From contig CALAUL010000002.1 of NCBI GenBank assembly GCA_937892255.1, positions 1 through 45,503 of the forward strand: DNA of 45,503 nucleotides, in the 5' to 3' direction. Source of the stretch: an uncultured Bacteroidales bacterium (lineage in GTDB: Bacteria; Bacteroidota; Bacteroidia; Bacteroidales; Marinilabiliaceae). The position numbers were made by a program, and so were the translations under genes. Below, in pieces: positions 24,253 through 33,083 of the stretch. How positions within the stretch are numbered: the stretch's first letter is position 1; each line of letters starts with the position of its first letter. A model generated the notes under the pieces. That model searched no databases, had not been told where the DNA came from, and saw only the letters and a list, made by a program, of their open reading frames with translations.

Positions 24253-25065
24253 CTACCTTTTGTCGTCGTTCTTCAGCAGTGCATATGCCAATGAGATAAT
24301 ACCCACTATGACGAAGGGCACACTTAACATCTGTCCCATGTTGAGCGACAACGATTCTTCAAAAGCTTCTTGATTCTCCTTTATGGTCTCAACGACAATT
24401 CTAAATCCAAAGATGCCAATAAGGAAAACGCCAAAAAGACCGCCCTCACGTTTGTAGAACTTCTTCTTCTGATACAGATATACCAATACGCCAAAGACTA
24501 AAAGATAGAAGAGTGCTTCGTACAACTGACTTGGGTGACGCGGTATCATAGCCTCTTCCGGAGGCAAACGCAGGAACCTAAAAGCCCAAGGCACATCTGT
24601 CGGAGTACCGACTATCTCTGAATTCATCAAGTTGCCCATTCTAATAAAGAATGCTGCCAAGGCTATTGGCACTACGATATGATCCAACACCCACAAGTAG
24701 CTCTTCTTTGATACAATCTTATGGAAGAAATACAAGGCTATAAGAAGGCCTATTGCTCCACCATGACTTGCAAGTCCTCCTTTCCATATTTTGAATATCT
24801 CGGCCGGATGCTGAGAGTAATATTCCCAACCATAGAAGAATACATGTCCCAAACGCGACCCTATGACCGTAGCAACTATCGCATACATTAGCAATTTATC
24901 GGCCCAAATTTCAGGACAACCCTCATACTTGAACATTCGTTCCACTATTAGGAATCCTAAAAAAAATGATAATCCAAAGAACAAACTGTAATAACGCAGT
25001 TCGATAAAGCCCAATTTTAAGATTACAGGGTCGACAGTCCAATCGATAAAAGCTAAAACGTCCAT
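24253..25065 (-). CDS. lgt: Prolipoprotein diacylglyceryl transferase
   Basis: A 270-residue polytopic inner-membrane enzyme that transfers diacylglycerol from phosphatidylglycerol to the lipobox Cys of prolipoproteins. The family signature is visible as FIRMGNLMNSEIVG near 141-154, along with the earlier GRLGHVFFYGWEYY-like block (near 77-90, here SRLGHVFFYG) and HPSQLYEALFY. Six or seven helices fit the family. It starts 13 bases after the secA stop and is probably translated from the same mRNA. The window encodes several of its likely clients (BamD, GldB, the NlpC/P60 protein). Confidence 0.92.
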   Translation of the reverse strand: MDVLAFIDWTVDPVILKLGFIELRYYSLFFGLSFFLGFLIVERMFKYEGCPEIWADKLLMYAIVATVIGSRLGHVFFYGWEYYSQHPAEIFKIWKGGLASHGGAIGLLIALYFFHKIVSKKSYLWVLDHIVVPIALAAFFIRMGNLMNSEIVGTPTDVPWAFRFLRLPPEEAMIPRHPSQLYEALFYLLVFGVLVYLYQKKKFYKREGGLFGVFLIGIFGFRIVVETIKENQEAFEESLSLNMGQMLSVPFVIVGIISLAYALLKNDDKR

Positions 25066-25078
25066 AACAAACTATCTT

Positions 25079-28000
25079 TTATTCGGAAACACCTTTGCCG
25101 TGACATTGTTTGTACTTCTTACCACTTCCACAAGGACAAGGGTCATTGCGACCAACTTTCTTCTCGACCTTTATTGGCTGAACGCCATTCTCCAGCTGAC
25201 CATGTACAGCCTTCATGCGTTCGAGTTCCATCTGACGACGAGCCAATTCAGCAGCTTGACGTTCTCTTGCACGTTGCTGTTCCGCCGCCATATCCTCCGA
25301 ATTCTGCGGTTGTACGGCTATAGACAACTTCGACAACGATGATATGATATTGTTGTTGATAGTAGATATCATCGACTTAAAGAGGTTGAACGACTCAAAC
25401 TTGTATATCAAGAGCGGGTCTTTCTGCTCGTATGTAGCATTCTGCACCGAAGTACGCAATTCGTCCAACTGACGCAAATGTTCTCTCCATGCGTCGTCGA
25501 TAGTGACAAGCATAATGACTTTCTCAAATGAACGTATCACCTCTTTTCCCTCTGTCTGATATGCTTTTTCGAGGTTTGTAGGGATTTGGAATACTCGCTG
25601 TCCATCGGTGATAGGCACTACGATGTTTTTGAATTGCTGACTTTGGTTTTCAAACACCTGTTTGATAACTGGATACGCCTGTGTTGCTATGGCGTTGCAG
25701 CGTTGTTTGAATGCTCCCCATGCCGCGGTATACAGTTCATCGGCCAAATCTTCAGCTTTCTTGTGCTGGAACTCCTCTTCGGTGAAAGGTACGTTTACTG
25801 CAAACATTCTAAGTACTTCTAATCGGAAGTCTTCAAACGAATTACCCTGACACTCTGTCACAAGAGCATAGGTCGTATCTTGCATCATGTTCATGATGTC
25901 AATTTCCATTCTCTCGCCATAGAGCGCATGTTTTCGTTTGTTGTAGATGACTTCGCGTTGAGAGTTCATCACATCGTCATATTCAAGCAGACGCTTACGA
26001 ATACCGAAGTTGTTCTCCTCTACTTTGCGTTGAGCTCTTTCGATGGCATTTGTCATCATGCTATGCTGAATAGGCTCTCCCTCTTGGAATCCGGCACGGT
26101 CCATTATCTTTACCATACGTTCCGAACCGAAAAGACGCATAAGGTTGTCTTCAAGGGAAACGAAGAATTGCGAAGAACCCGGGTCTCCTTGACGACCTGA
26201 ACGACCTCTGAGCTGACGGTCTACACGGCGGCTCTCATGTCTCTCTGTTCCGATAATGGCGAGACCACCGGCAGCTTTAACCTCATCTGTGAGTTTGATA
26301 TCCGTACCACGACCGGCCATGTTGGTTGCAATAGTAACAGCACCCTTTTGTCCTGCTAAAGCTACTATCTCCGCTTCTCGTTGGTGCAATTTAGCATTCA
26401 ACACGTTGTGTTTTATACCTCGCATCTTAAGCATACGGCTGAGGAGCTCCGATATATCGACTGAGGTAGTACCGACGAGAACGGGACGTCCGGCTTCGAC
26501 AAGACGTACTATCTCTTCTATGACAGCATTGAACTTCTCTTTGGTTGTCTTGTAGACTTTATCCTCGTTGTCATGACGTGCTATCTTTCTGTTTGTTGGG
26601 ATAATGACAACATCGAGTTTGTAGATATTCCAGAACTCACCTGCTTCTGTCTCGGCAGTACCCGTCATGCCTGAGAGCTTGTGGTACATGCGGAAATAGT
26701 TCTGAAGTGTGATGGTAGCATACGTCTGTGTCGGTGCTTCAATCTTGACGTTTTCTTTTGCTTCCAATGCCTGATGTAAACCGTCAGAATAACGACGACC
26801 TTCCATGATACGACCTGTCTGCTCGTCAACGATTTTGACCTTGCCGTCCATTATCACATATTCAACATCTTTTTCAAAGAGAGTGTACGCTTTGAGCAAC
26901 TGAATGACTGTGTGGATACGTTCACTCTTTATTGAATAGTTCTGCATCAATTCGTTTTTGCGCTGTATCTTCTCGTCGTCTGAGACGTTGTCTTTCTCTA
27001 TCTGAGCCATTTCTGTTCCAACATCGGGCAAGACGAAGAACTGAGGGTCTTCTGAAGCAGAAGTAAGTGCCTCGACTCCTTTGTCGGTAAGTTCGATAGA
27101 GTTATGTTTTTCGTCGATAACGAAGAAAAGAGGATCGGTTGCTATATGCATGTTCTTGTTGTTTTCCTGCATATAGAAGTTCTCAGTCTTAAGAAGTTGA
27201 GCTTTGATGCCTTGTTCGGACAAGAACTTAATAAGTGGTCTGTTTTTGGGCAAACCTTTGTAAGCTCTAAACAACATCAATGCACCTTCTTCACGTTCTT
27301 TCTCATCAACCGATTTCATTTTGTTCTTTGCATCGGCAAGATACTTCGTAACCATCGTACGTTGAGATTCAACGAGTTTCTCGACACGAGGTTTGAGTGC
27401 ATCAAACTGTTGGTCTGTACGTTTTTGTACCGGACCGGAGATGATGAGCGGTGTACGTGCATCGTCAATAAGTACAGAGTCGACCTCATCGACAATAGCG
27501 TAGTTGTGTTTGCGTTGTACCAATTCCTCCGGTCTTGAAGCTCCATTATCGCGGAGGTAGTCGAAACCGAATTCGTTGTTGGTACCGAAGGTAATATCCG
27601 AAGCATAAGCCTTGCGTCTCTCGTCTGAGTTGGGCTTGTGCTTGTCGATACAGTCCACAGAGAGTCCATGGAACTGGTATATAGGTCCCATCCATTCCGA
27701 GTCACGTTTTGATAGATAGTCATTGACCGTAACGACATGTACGCCTCTTCCTGACAAGGCATTTAGAAAGACCGGTAAAGTTGCAACGAGTGTTTTACCT
27801 TCACCTGTTGCCATTTCGGCAATCTTACCCTGATGCAATACCACACCACCGATGAGCTGTACATCATAGTGAATCATCTCCCAGCTTACCTCAGAACCAC
27901 CGGCAATCCATTTGGTTTGGTATATAGCCTTGTCTCCTTCTATTGAAACAAAATCTTTTGTCGTAGCAAGTTCCTTATCGAAATCTGTAGCAGTAACTTC

Positions 28001-28390
28001 TATAGTCTCATTTTCTGTAAAGCGACGTGCCGTGTCTTTCATTATGGCGAAAGCCTGAGGCAGGATATTGTTGAGTTCAACTTCAACCTTCTCGTCGATA
28101 ACCTTTTCCAACTTGTCTATCTCCTGATAGTTGGCATCTTTCTTTTCTACCGGACATTCGAGTTCTTCTGCCTCACTTTTAAGTGCAGCTATACGTGCTG
28201 TTTCATCTGCTATTGCATCTTGTATTTGTTTTTTAAGCTGGTCTACTCGAGCACGCAACTCATCATTTGACAATTGACTGATTGATGGGTATATCTCCTT
28301 TATTTTCTCTATTATAGGAGCTATTTCCTTCATGTCTTTCTCGTACTTGCTCCCGAAAAGTTTGGTGAGCAACTTATTAATCATTGACAT
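25079..28390 (-). CDS. secA: Preprotein translocase ATPase SecA
   Basis: An 1103-residue SecA, longer than the roughly 900-residue E. coli protein but normal for Bacteroidetes, which carry insertions in the first nucleotide-binding domain. Walker A is ATGEGKTL at 194-201 and the DEAD-type motif lies in VDEVDSVLIDDARTPLI. The second ATPase lobe shows the GRGTDIKL and RQLRGRSGRQGDPG motifs. The C-terminal zinc-binding tail CPCGSGKKYKQCHG, which contacts SecB or lipids, is intact. The start at 28390 is followed two codons later by another ATG. Lgt is cotranscribed downstream. Confidence 0.97.
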   Translation of the reverse strand: MSMINKLLTKLFGSKYEKDMKEIAPIIEKIKEIYPSISQLSNDELRARVDQLKKQIQDAIADETARIAALKSEAEELECPVEKKDANYQEIDKLEKVIDEKVEVELNNILPQAFAIMKDTARRFTENETIEVTATDFDKELATTKDFVSIEGDKAIYQTKWIAGGSEVSWEMIHYDVQLIGGVVLHQGKIAEMATGEGKTLVATLPVFLNALSGRGVHVVTVNDYLSKRDSEWMGPIYQFHGLSVDCIDKHKPNSDERRKAYASDITFGTNNEFGFDYLRDNGASRPEELVQRKHNYAIVDEVDSVLIDDARTPLIISGPVQKRTDQQFDALKPRVEKLVESQRTMVTKYLADAKNKMKSVDEKEREEGALMLFRAYKGLPKNRPLIKFLSEQGIKAQLLKTENFYMQENNKNMHIATDPLFFVIDEKHNSIELTDKGVEALTSASEDPQFFVLPDVGTEMAQIEKDNVSDDEKIQRKNELMQNYSIKSERIHTVIQLLKAYTLFEKDVEYVIMDGKVKIVDEQTGRIMEGRRYSDGLHQALEAKENVKIEAPTQTYATITLQNYFRMYHKLSGMTGTAETEAGEFWNIYKLDVVIIPTNRKIARHDNEDKVYKTTKEKFNAVIEEIVRLVEAGRPVLVGTTSVDISELLSRMLKMRGIKHNVLNAKLHQREAEIVALAGQKGAVTIATNMAGRGTDIKLTDEVKAAGGLAIIGTERHESRRVDRQLRGRSGRQGDPGSSQFFVSLEDNLMRLFGSERMVKIMDRAGFQEGEPIQHSMMTNAIERAQRKVEENNFGIRKRLLEYDDVMNSQREVIYNKRKHALYGERMEIDIMNMMQDTTYALVTECQGNSFEDFRLEVLRMFAVNVPFTEEEFQHKKAEDLADELYTAAWGAFKQRCNAIATQAYPVIKQVFENQSQQFKNIVVPITDGQRVFQIPTNLEKAYQTEGKEVIRSFEKVIMLVTIDDAWREHLRQLDELRTSVQNATYEQKDPLLIYKFESFNLFKSMISTINNNIISSLSKLSIAVQPQNSEDMAAEQQRARERQAAELARRQMELERMKAVHGQLENGVQPIKVEKKVGRNDPCPCGSGKKYKQCHGKGVSE

Positions 28391-28527
28391 TTTTTGTATG
28401 TTTTGTTTATTGTTATACTAAGTTGTTTGTTGTTAATGCAGTTGTATTGCACATGGTCACACAGCGTCTTTTGACGAAGTTGACTTGATGCGAAATATGT
28501 TTCTTGAAAACGGATTGTATGTCTCTA

Positions 28528-28962
28528 TTATCCGACTACGGCAAGAGGTCCGGCGCGAGATTGTATCTCAGATTTAAGCCATTGACTTAAAATGAAGCTG
28601 TCAGCTGTAAAAAGAATTGTCACATCTGTATCTACCCTATCGGACAATATTAATCTCGATGGACAGATATTCTGAACGAATGACTTCTTTTGCTTTTTGT
28701 AGTTTGATTTTAACTGCTTATTAATTTGGTCAGCAAGGGATACGATATGAGCTATCTCTTCTGCTGATTCTTTGGAAAGGTCAATGACATAGGTGCACTC
28801 TAAACTCTTATCTCCATTTTCAACATTGACGCTCTCACTCTCTGATATTAACGCTATTGCTCTCATGGCGTTTGACATATCGCCACAAGCCAAACACGGG
28901 TCGATGCTACATACAGTCAGCACTATCGACATACTCAATATTTTCAAGCAAACAGTGTTCAT
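28528..28962 (-). CDS. Small secreted protein of unknown function
   Basis: A 144-residue protein with a hydrophobic N-terminus rich in Cys (C5, C18, C23, C26), probably a signal peptide ending near CLACG. The mature region has an acidic stretch and a helical segment (SAEEIAHIVSLADQINKQL). I do not recognise the family. It lies 137 bases upstream of secA on the same strand. A TATATTTG -7 box at 28982-28989 on the minus strand supports expression. Confidence 0.6.
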   Translation of the reverse strand: MNTVCLKILSMSIVLTVCSIDPCLACGDMSNAMRAIALISESESVNVENGDKSLECTYVIDLSKESAEEIAHIVSLADQINKQLKSNYKKQKKSFVQNICPSRLILSDRVDTDVTILFTADSFILSQWLKSEIQSRAGPLAVVG

Positions 28963-28981
28963 ATCACAATTTTATAGTGCG

Positions 28982-28989
28982 CAAATATA
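28982..28989 (-). promoter_or_regulatory. -7 element of the small secreted protein gene
   Basis: The minus strand reads TATATTTG 19 bases before the ATG at 28962. A matching -33 element is not clear. Confidence 0.45.
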
Positions 28990-29063
28990 TACAAATTGAA
29001 GTTAATAGCTACCCTTTTATGATAATAAATTTCAAACAACGGAAAATCACATCTTTTTCAATA

Positions 29064-29118
29064 GCATTTAAACAGCGTTTAAACGGCGTTTAAACGGCGT
29101 TTAAATTGTGTTTCAACA
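29064..29118. repeat. 11-bp tandem array, five copies, core GCGTTTAAACG
   Basis: Units GCATTTAAACA, GCGTTTAAACG, GCGTTTAAACG, GCGTTTAAATT and GTGTTTCAACA follow without gaps. The unit core CGTTTAAACG is a perfect 10-bp palindrome, and the 11-base period is close to one helical turn. The array lies in the 414-base divergent region between the small secreted protein and rseC. The same motif and period recur at 4814-4857 and 41672-41726. Confidence 0.85.
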
Positions 29119-29238
29119 AGCCTTTTTGCAATGTAGAAATGACAAAATAGACACTTAATAGTAAAGTCGACTAATAAAAATGATAGCAAATACGACAACT
29201 TTACTTGTCAAAATGCAGTCTTATTCAAATAGTACAAT

Positions 29239-29268
29239 AAAGCTATAGTTCTGTGTATAAAAGCTATA
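29239..29268 (+). promoter_or_regulatory. Direct repeat upstream of the rnf operon
   Basis: AAAGCTATA occurs at 29239-29247 and 29260-29268, 21 bases apart (two helical turns), in similar AT-rich flanks. The phasing suggests a pair of protein binding sites about 110 bases before rseC. The remainder of 28990-29376 shows no coding potential. Confidence 0.4.
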
Positions 29269-29348
29269 ACTTCAAAAACAAGCAATTTTACTTATTTATA
29301 TTTTGTACAAATAACGCTCGACATGCCAATTAATTAATATTTGCTTTA

Positions 29349-29356
29349 TAATTTTG
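29349..29356 (+). promoter_or_regulatory. Candidate -7 element of the rseC-rnf operon
   Basis: TAATTTTG fits the TAnnTTTG consensus and lies 20 bases before the rseC ATG. The -33 region is weak, which may mean activator dependence. Confidence 0.45.
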
Positions 29357-29376
29357 GCAGATAAAAGAACAAAGAG

Positions 29377-29799
29377 ATGATAAATAAAAACGATATAGAA
29401 CACAAAGGAAAGGTTGTTTCGATAGAAGGCAATAAAGTTTGTGTTGAAATATCGAGTGTATCGGCATGTGCCGGATGTCATGCTCGTAGTCTGTGTTCAG
29501 CATCAGACGAGAAACGCAAGATAATAGAGGCCTACAAGTCAGATGGGGAAAAGGTAAACATAGGAGATGAGATATATGTTGTAGGACAAAAATCGTATAG
29601 TTATATAGCCGTTCTGTTGGCGTACGTGGTACCAGTGATGTTATTGGTGGGCGTATTGGTAATAGCCGATATGAATGGCACCGATGAGGGAATAGGCGGT
29701 CTGATGGCTATAGGAATATTGATACCGTATTATTTGGTGCTATATATGTTGCGCCGAGTGATGTATAATAAGTTTAAATTTAAAACAAAAATCAAATAA
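29377..29799 (+). CDS. rseC: SoxR-reducing system protein RseC family
   Basis: A 140-residue membrane protein with the RseC cysteine motif near the N-terminus (C31 and C34 in CAGCHARS, then C40). Two helices follow near 76-97 and 104-125. RseC-family proteins accompany Rnf/Rsx complexes; in E. coli they help Rsx keep SoxR reduced. In Bacteroidales the gene normally heads the rnf operon, as here, with rnfB starting five bases after its stop. No SoxR is encoded in the window. Confidence 0.88.
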   Translation: MINKNDIEHKGKVVSIEGNKVCVEISSVSACAGCHARSLCSASDEKRKIIEAYKSDGEKVNIGDEIYVVGQKSYSYIAVLLAYVVPVMLLVGVLVIADMNGTDEGIGGLMAIGILIPYYLVLYMLRRVMYNKFKFKTKIK

Positions 29800-29803
29800 A
29801 CAA

Positions 29804-30703
29804 ATGAATGTTGTGTTGATAACAGTCGCAGTTCTGGCGGTGCTGGGATGCGTAGCAGCCATCATTTTGTATTTTGTGGCTCAGAAGTTCAAAGTCTATG
29901 AAGACCCTAAGATTGGTCAAGTAGAGGAGGTACTTCCGGGTGCGAATTGTGGTGGTTGTGGTTACCCGGGTTGTCATGGTTTTGCGGAAGCTCTATCAAA
30001 AGCAGAAGACATATCAGGAATGGCATGTCCGGTTGGTGGACCTGAAGCAATGGCTAAGATAGCCGGAATCTTGGGTAAAGAAGTTGCGGCTACAGCTCCT
30101 AAAGTAGCGGTAGTACGTTGTGGTGGTTCGTGTATAGGAGCGGAAGCCAATAGGGCGAAGATGCTTACTTATGATGGAGCTAAGTCATGTGCTATAGCTG
30201 CAACGCATTTTTCGGGTGAGACGGCATGTTCGTATGGTTGCTTGGGTTTGGGTGACTGTGTAGAGGCGTGTCAGTTTGGTGCTATTGTCATAGACGAATC
30301 AACGGGGCTTGCGCGAGTAGATGAGGAGAAGTGTGTAGCGTGTGGTGCTTGTGTAAGTGCTTGTCCGAAAAATATCATTGAGCTCAGAAATAAGGGTCCT
30401 AAGGGTCGTCGTCTATGGGTTTCGTGTGTGAATAAGGACAAGGGAGCAGCTGTAGTCAAGGCATGTAAGGTGTCGTGTATAGGTTGTGGTAAGTGTGTTA
30501 AGGTGTGTGCATTTGATGCTATAAAGGTGGAGAATAATGTGGCATATATAGACTACAACAAGTGTAAGTTGTGTCGTAAGTGTGTTGCGGAGTGTCCACG
30601 TGGAGCTATTCAGATGAATAATTTGCAACCACTACCACCTAAAGCTGCAGAGCCAAAAGCAGATGTTGCAAAACCAGAGGGCGAGAAGCCTGTAACAGAA
30701 TAA
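29804..30703 (+). CDS. rnfB: Rnf complex subunit RnfB
   Basis: A 299-residue ferredoxin-type subunit of the ion-pumping ferredoxin:NAD+ oxidoreductase. One N-terminal helix (about 3-26) anchors it. The RnfB-specific cluster site lies at ANCGGCGYPGCHGFAEAL near 48-65. Further Cys motifs follow: a CSYGCLGLGDCVEAC region and repeated CxxCxxCxxxC ferredoxin sites (CVACGACVSACP, CIGCGKCVKVC, CKLCRKCVAECP). It takes electrons from reduced ferredoxin and passes them to the other subunits. The C-terminal tail is Pro/Lys/Glu-rich. Confidence 0.95.
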   Translation: MNVVLITVAVLAVLGCVAAIILYFVAQKFKVYEDPKIGQVEEVLPGANCGGCGYPGCHGFAEALSKAEDISGMACPVGGPEAMAKIAGILGKEVAATAPKVAVVRCGGSCIGAEANRAKMLTYDGAKSCAIAATHFSGETACSYGCLGLGDCVEACQFGAIVIDESTGLARVDEEKCVACGACVSACPKNIIELRNKGPKGRRLWVSCVNKDKGAAVVKACKVSCIGCGKCVKVCAFDAIKVENNVAYIDYNKCKLCRKCVAECPRGAIQMNNLQPLPPKAAEPKADVAKPEGEKPVTE

Positions 30704-30738
30704 GAAATGTCTCATTTAAATATTGGAGGATACATACA

Positions 30739-32076
30739 GTGTTAAAGACATTTAGAATCGGAGGTATACACCCTGCGGATAATAAGTTATCAGCGGGGAG
30801 TGCAATACAGACATTACCGTTACCATCAGAGGTTAAGATACCTGTTTCGCAACATATAGGTGCGCCTGCGCAGCCTATTGTAGCAGTTGGGGATCAAGTT
30901 AAAGTGGGACAACTCATAGCTCAGGCTGGTGGTTTTGTGTCGGCTAATGTTCATTCACCGGTATCGGGTAAGGTGAAGAAGATAGAGGATATCATAGATG
31001 GTAATGGATATAAGAAGCAAGCTATCATCATTGCAGTAGAGGGTGATGAGTGGGACGAGTCTATAGATCGTTCACCGGGTATCAAGCGAGATATATCGTT
31101 GTCACCTGCAGAGATAAGCAAGAAGATAAGTGAGATGGGTCTTGTGGGTATGGGCGGTGCTACATTCCCAACACATGTCAAGTTGGCTGTACCAGAGGGT
31201 AAGAAGTGTGAAGCTTTGGTCATCAATGGTGTTGAATGCGAGCCATATTTGACTTCGGACCATCGTCTAATGTTGGAGAAGGGAGATGAAGTGTTAATAG
31301 GTATAAAGATACTTATGACGGCTCTCGGAGTAAACAAGGCGTATATTGGTATAGAGAATAATAAGAAAGATGCAATCGAACATCTTTCAAAGTTGGCTTC
31401 AAGTTATCCTGGTGTTGAAGTAGTGCCATTGAAGTTGCAGTATCCACAGGGAGGAGAGAAACAGCTTATCGATGCATGTATGAGGCGTCAGGTTCCATCT
31501 GGCAAATTGCCTATTGATGTTGGGGCGGTAGTTCAGAATGTTGGTACAGCGTATGCGGTATACGAAGCTATTCAGAAGAACAAACCACTTATCGAACGTG
31601 TAGTATGTGTGACAGGCAAACCACTTCATAAGCCATCAAATTTCCTTGTTCGTATCGGAACGCCTGTTCTGGCTGTCATAGATGCTGCGGGAGGAATGCC
31701 TGAGGATTGTGAGAAGGTGATAGGAGGTGGTCCTATGATGGGTCGTGCATTTACACATTTGGATGTACCTGTTATCAAGGGAACATCTGGTATACTTCTC
31801 ATGAATAAGGCGGAGAGCAAACGTGGAGAGATTGCCAATTGTATCCGTTGTGCAAAATGTGTAGGAGTGTGTCCTATGGGTCTTGAACCATTCCTTATAT
31901 CGAAATTATCAAGTAAGTCGATGTTTGAGGAGTGTGAGAAGGAGCATATCATGGACTGTATAGAGTGTGGTTCATGTAATTATACATGTCCATCTAATCG
32001 TCCACTACTTGACTACATACGTCTTGGTAAGGGTAAAGTAGGAGCGATAATGCGAGCACGAGCATCAAAAAAATAG
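30739..32076 (+). CDS. rnfC: Rnf complex subunit RnfC
   Basis: A 445-residue subunit that carries the NADH/FMN site of Rnf. It starts with GTG at 30739, supported by GGAGGA about 9 bases upstream, one of the clearest ribosome binding sites here. An N-terminal barrel-sandwich region precedes the GLVGMGGATFPTHVKL loop typical of the NuoF-like flavin/NADH fold. Two 4Fe-4S motifs lie near the C-terminus: CIRCAKCVGVCP and CIECGSCNYTCP. Unlike proteobacterial RnfC there is no long Lys/Ala-rich tail. Confidence 0.95.
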   Translation: MLKTFRIGGIHPADNKLSAGSAIQTLPLPSEVKIPVSQHIGAPAQPIVAVGDQVKVGQLIAQAGGFVSANVHSPVSGKVKKIEDIIDGNGYKKQAIIIAVEGDEWDESIDRSPGIKRDISLSPAEISKKISEMGLVGMGGATFPTHVKLAVPEGKKCEALVINGVECEPYLTSDHRLMLEKGDEVLIGIKILMTALGVNKAYIGIENNKKDAIEHLSKLASSYPGVEVVPLKLQYPQGGEKQLIDACMRRQVPSGKLPIDVGAVVQNVGTAYAVYEAIQKNKPLIERVVCVTGKPLHKPSNFLVRIGTPVLAVIDAAGGMPEDCEKVIGGGPMMGRAFTHLDVPVIKGTSGILLMNKAESKRGEIANCIRCAKCVGVCPMGLEPFLISKLSSKSMFEECEKEHIMDCIECGSCNYTCPSNRPLLDYIRLGKGKVGAIMRARASKK

Positions 32077-32105
32077 AAGTGAAACAATACAATTTCAAAT
32101 AAATA

Positions 32106-33083
32106 ATGAATAGACTAACCATATCTCCATCACCACACGTACATGGAGGCGACTCAGTGAAGAAGAATATGTATGGAGTCGTTATTGCCTTGTTGCCAGC
32201 ATTGGCTGCATCTGTGTGGTTTTTTGGATTGGGCGCGCTTTGGGTCGTTTTGACATCGGTATTGTCATGTGTACTTATAGAAGCAGCCATACAGAAGTTT
32301 ATACTAAAAGTACCTGTGAGTGTATCTGACGGTTCAGCTGCATTAACGGGTTTGATATTAGCTTTTAACCTGCCTTCCAATCTTCCTATTTGGATTATTG
32401 TCATAGGAGCATTAGTGGCAATAGGTATAGGAAAGATGACCTTTGGTGGATTGGGACAAAATATTGTCAATCCTGCTATTCTTGGTCGTGTATTCCTTCT
32501 TGTATCGTTCCCTGCACAGATGACATCATGGCCTATGCCTAATGGTGTTGATGGAGCGACAGGAGCTACACCTCTTGGTATTATGAAGGAGGGTTTGCTC
32601 AGTGGTAAGACGGTAAGTGAGATATTGCCAGAGATACCAACCAATACGGACCTTCTCATGGGAGGCATTGGTGGTTCGCTTGGTGAAGTGTCTGCTATTG
32701 CGTTGCTTATAGGATTTGTGTTTATGCTTGTGCGTAAGATTATTACATGGCATATACCAGTAAGTATTCTTGTGACAATGTTTGTCTTCGGGGGTATATT
32801 GCATTTAGCATCGCCAGAGCAGTATGCGTGTCCTACGTTTCACATATTGACAGGTGGTGCGCTATTGGGTGCTATATTTATGGCAACAGACTATGTGACA
32901 TCACCTATGAGTCATAAGGGTATGTTAATTTACGGTTTTGGTATTGGTTTGCTAACAATGTTGATACGTACATTTGGCGCATATCCAGAAGGTATGTCGT
33001 TTGCGATACTTATCATGAATATCGTTACGCCGCTTATCAATACATATTGTAAACCTAAACGATTTGGGGAGGTGACAAAATGA
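32106..33083 (+). CDS. rnfD: Rnf complex subunit RnfD
   Basis: A 325-residue polytopic membrane subunit with about eight to ten helices. The flavinylation motif TGATPLG spans 152-158; by family knowledge T155 carries covalent FMN. RnfD is related to NqrB and forms part of the ion-translocating core. The stop overlaps the start of rnfG by four bases, indicating translational coupling. The ApbE flavin transferase that would modify this residue is not encoded in the window. Confidence 0.95.
   Translation: MNRLTISPSPHVHGGDSVKKNMYGVVIALLPALAASVWFFGLGALWVVLTSVLSCVLIEAAIQKFILKVPVSVSDGSAALTGLILAFNLPSNLPIWIIVIGALVAIGIGKMTFGGLGQNIVNPAILGRVFLLVSFPAQMTSWPMPNGVDGATGATPLGIMKEGLLSGKTVSEILPEIPTNTDLLMGGIGGSLGEVSAIALLIGFVFMLVRKIITWHIPVSILVTMFVFGGILHLASPEQYACPTFHILTGGALLGAIFMATDYVTSPMSHKGMLIYGFGIGLLTMLIRTFGAYPEGMSFAILIMNIVTPLINTYCKPKRFGEVTK

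Noticed and set aside
27316..27762. 148-codon minus-strand frame inside secA
   Set aside because: It lies in another frame of an essential, fully intact secA and shows no domain or start signal.
29064..29118. CRISPR array interpretation of the 11-bp repeats
   Set aside because: Units are contiguous with no unique spacers, too short, and no cas genes are present.
31994..32668. 224-codon open frame antisense to rnfC/rnfD
   Set aside because: It overlaps two well-supported rnf genes, has no promoter, and its sequence is a compositional shadow of membrane-helix codons.
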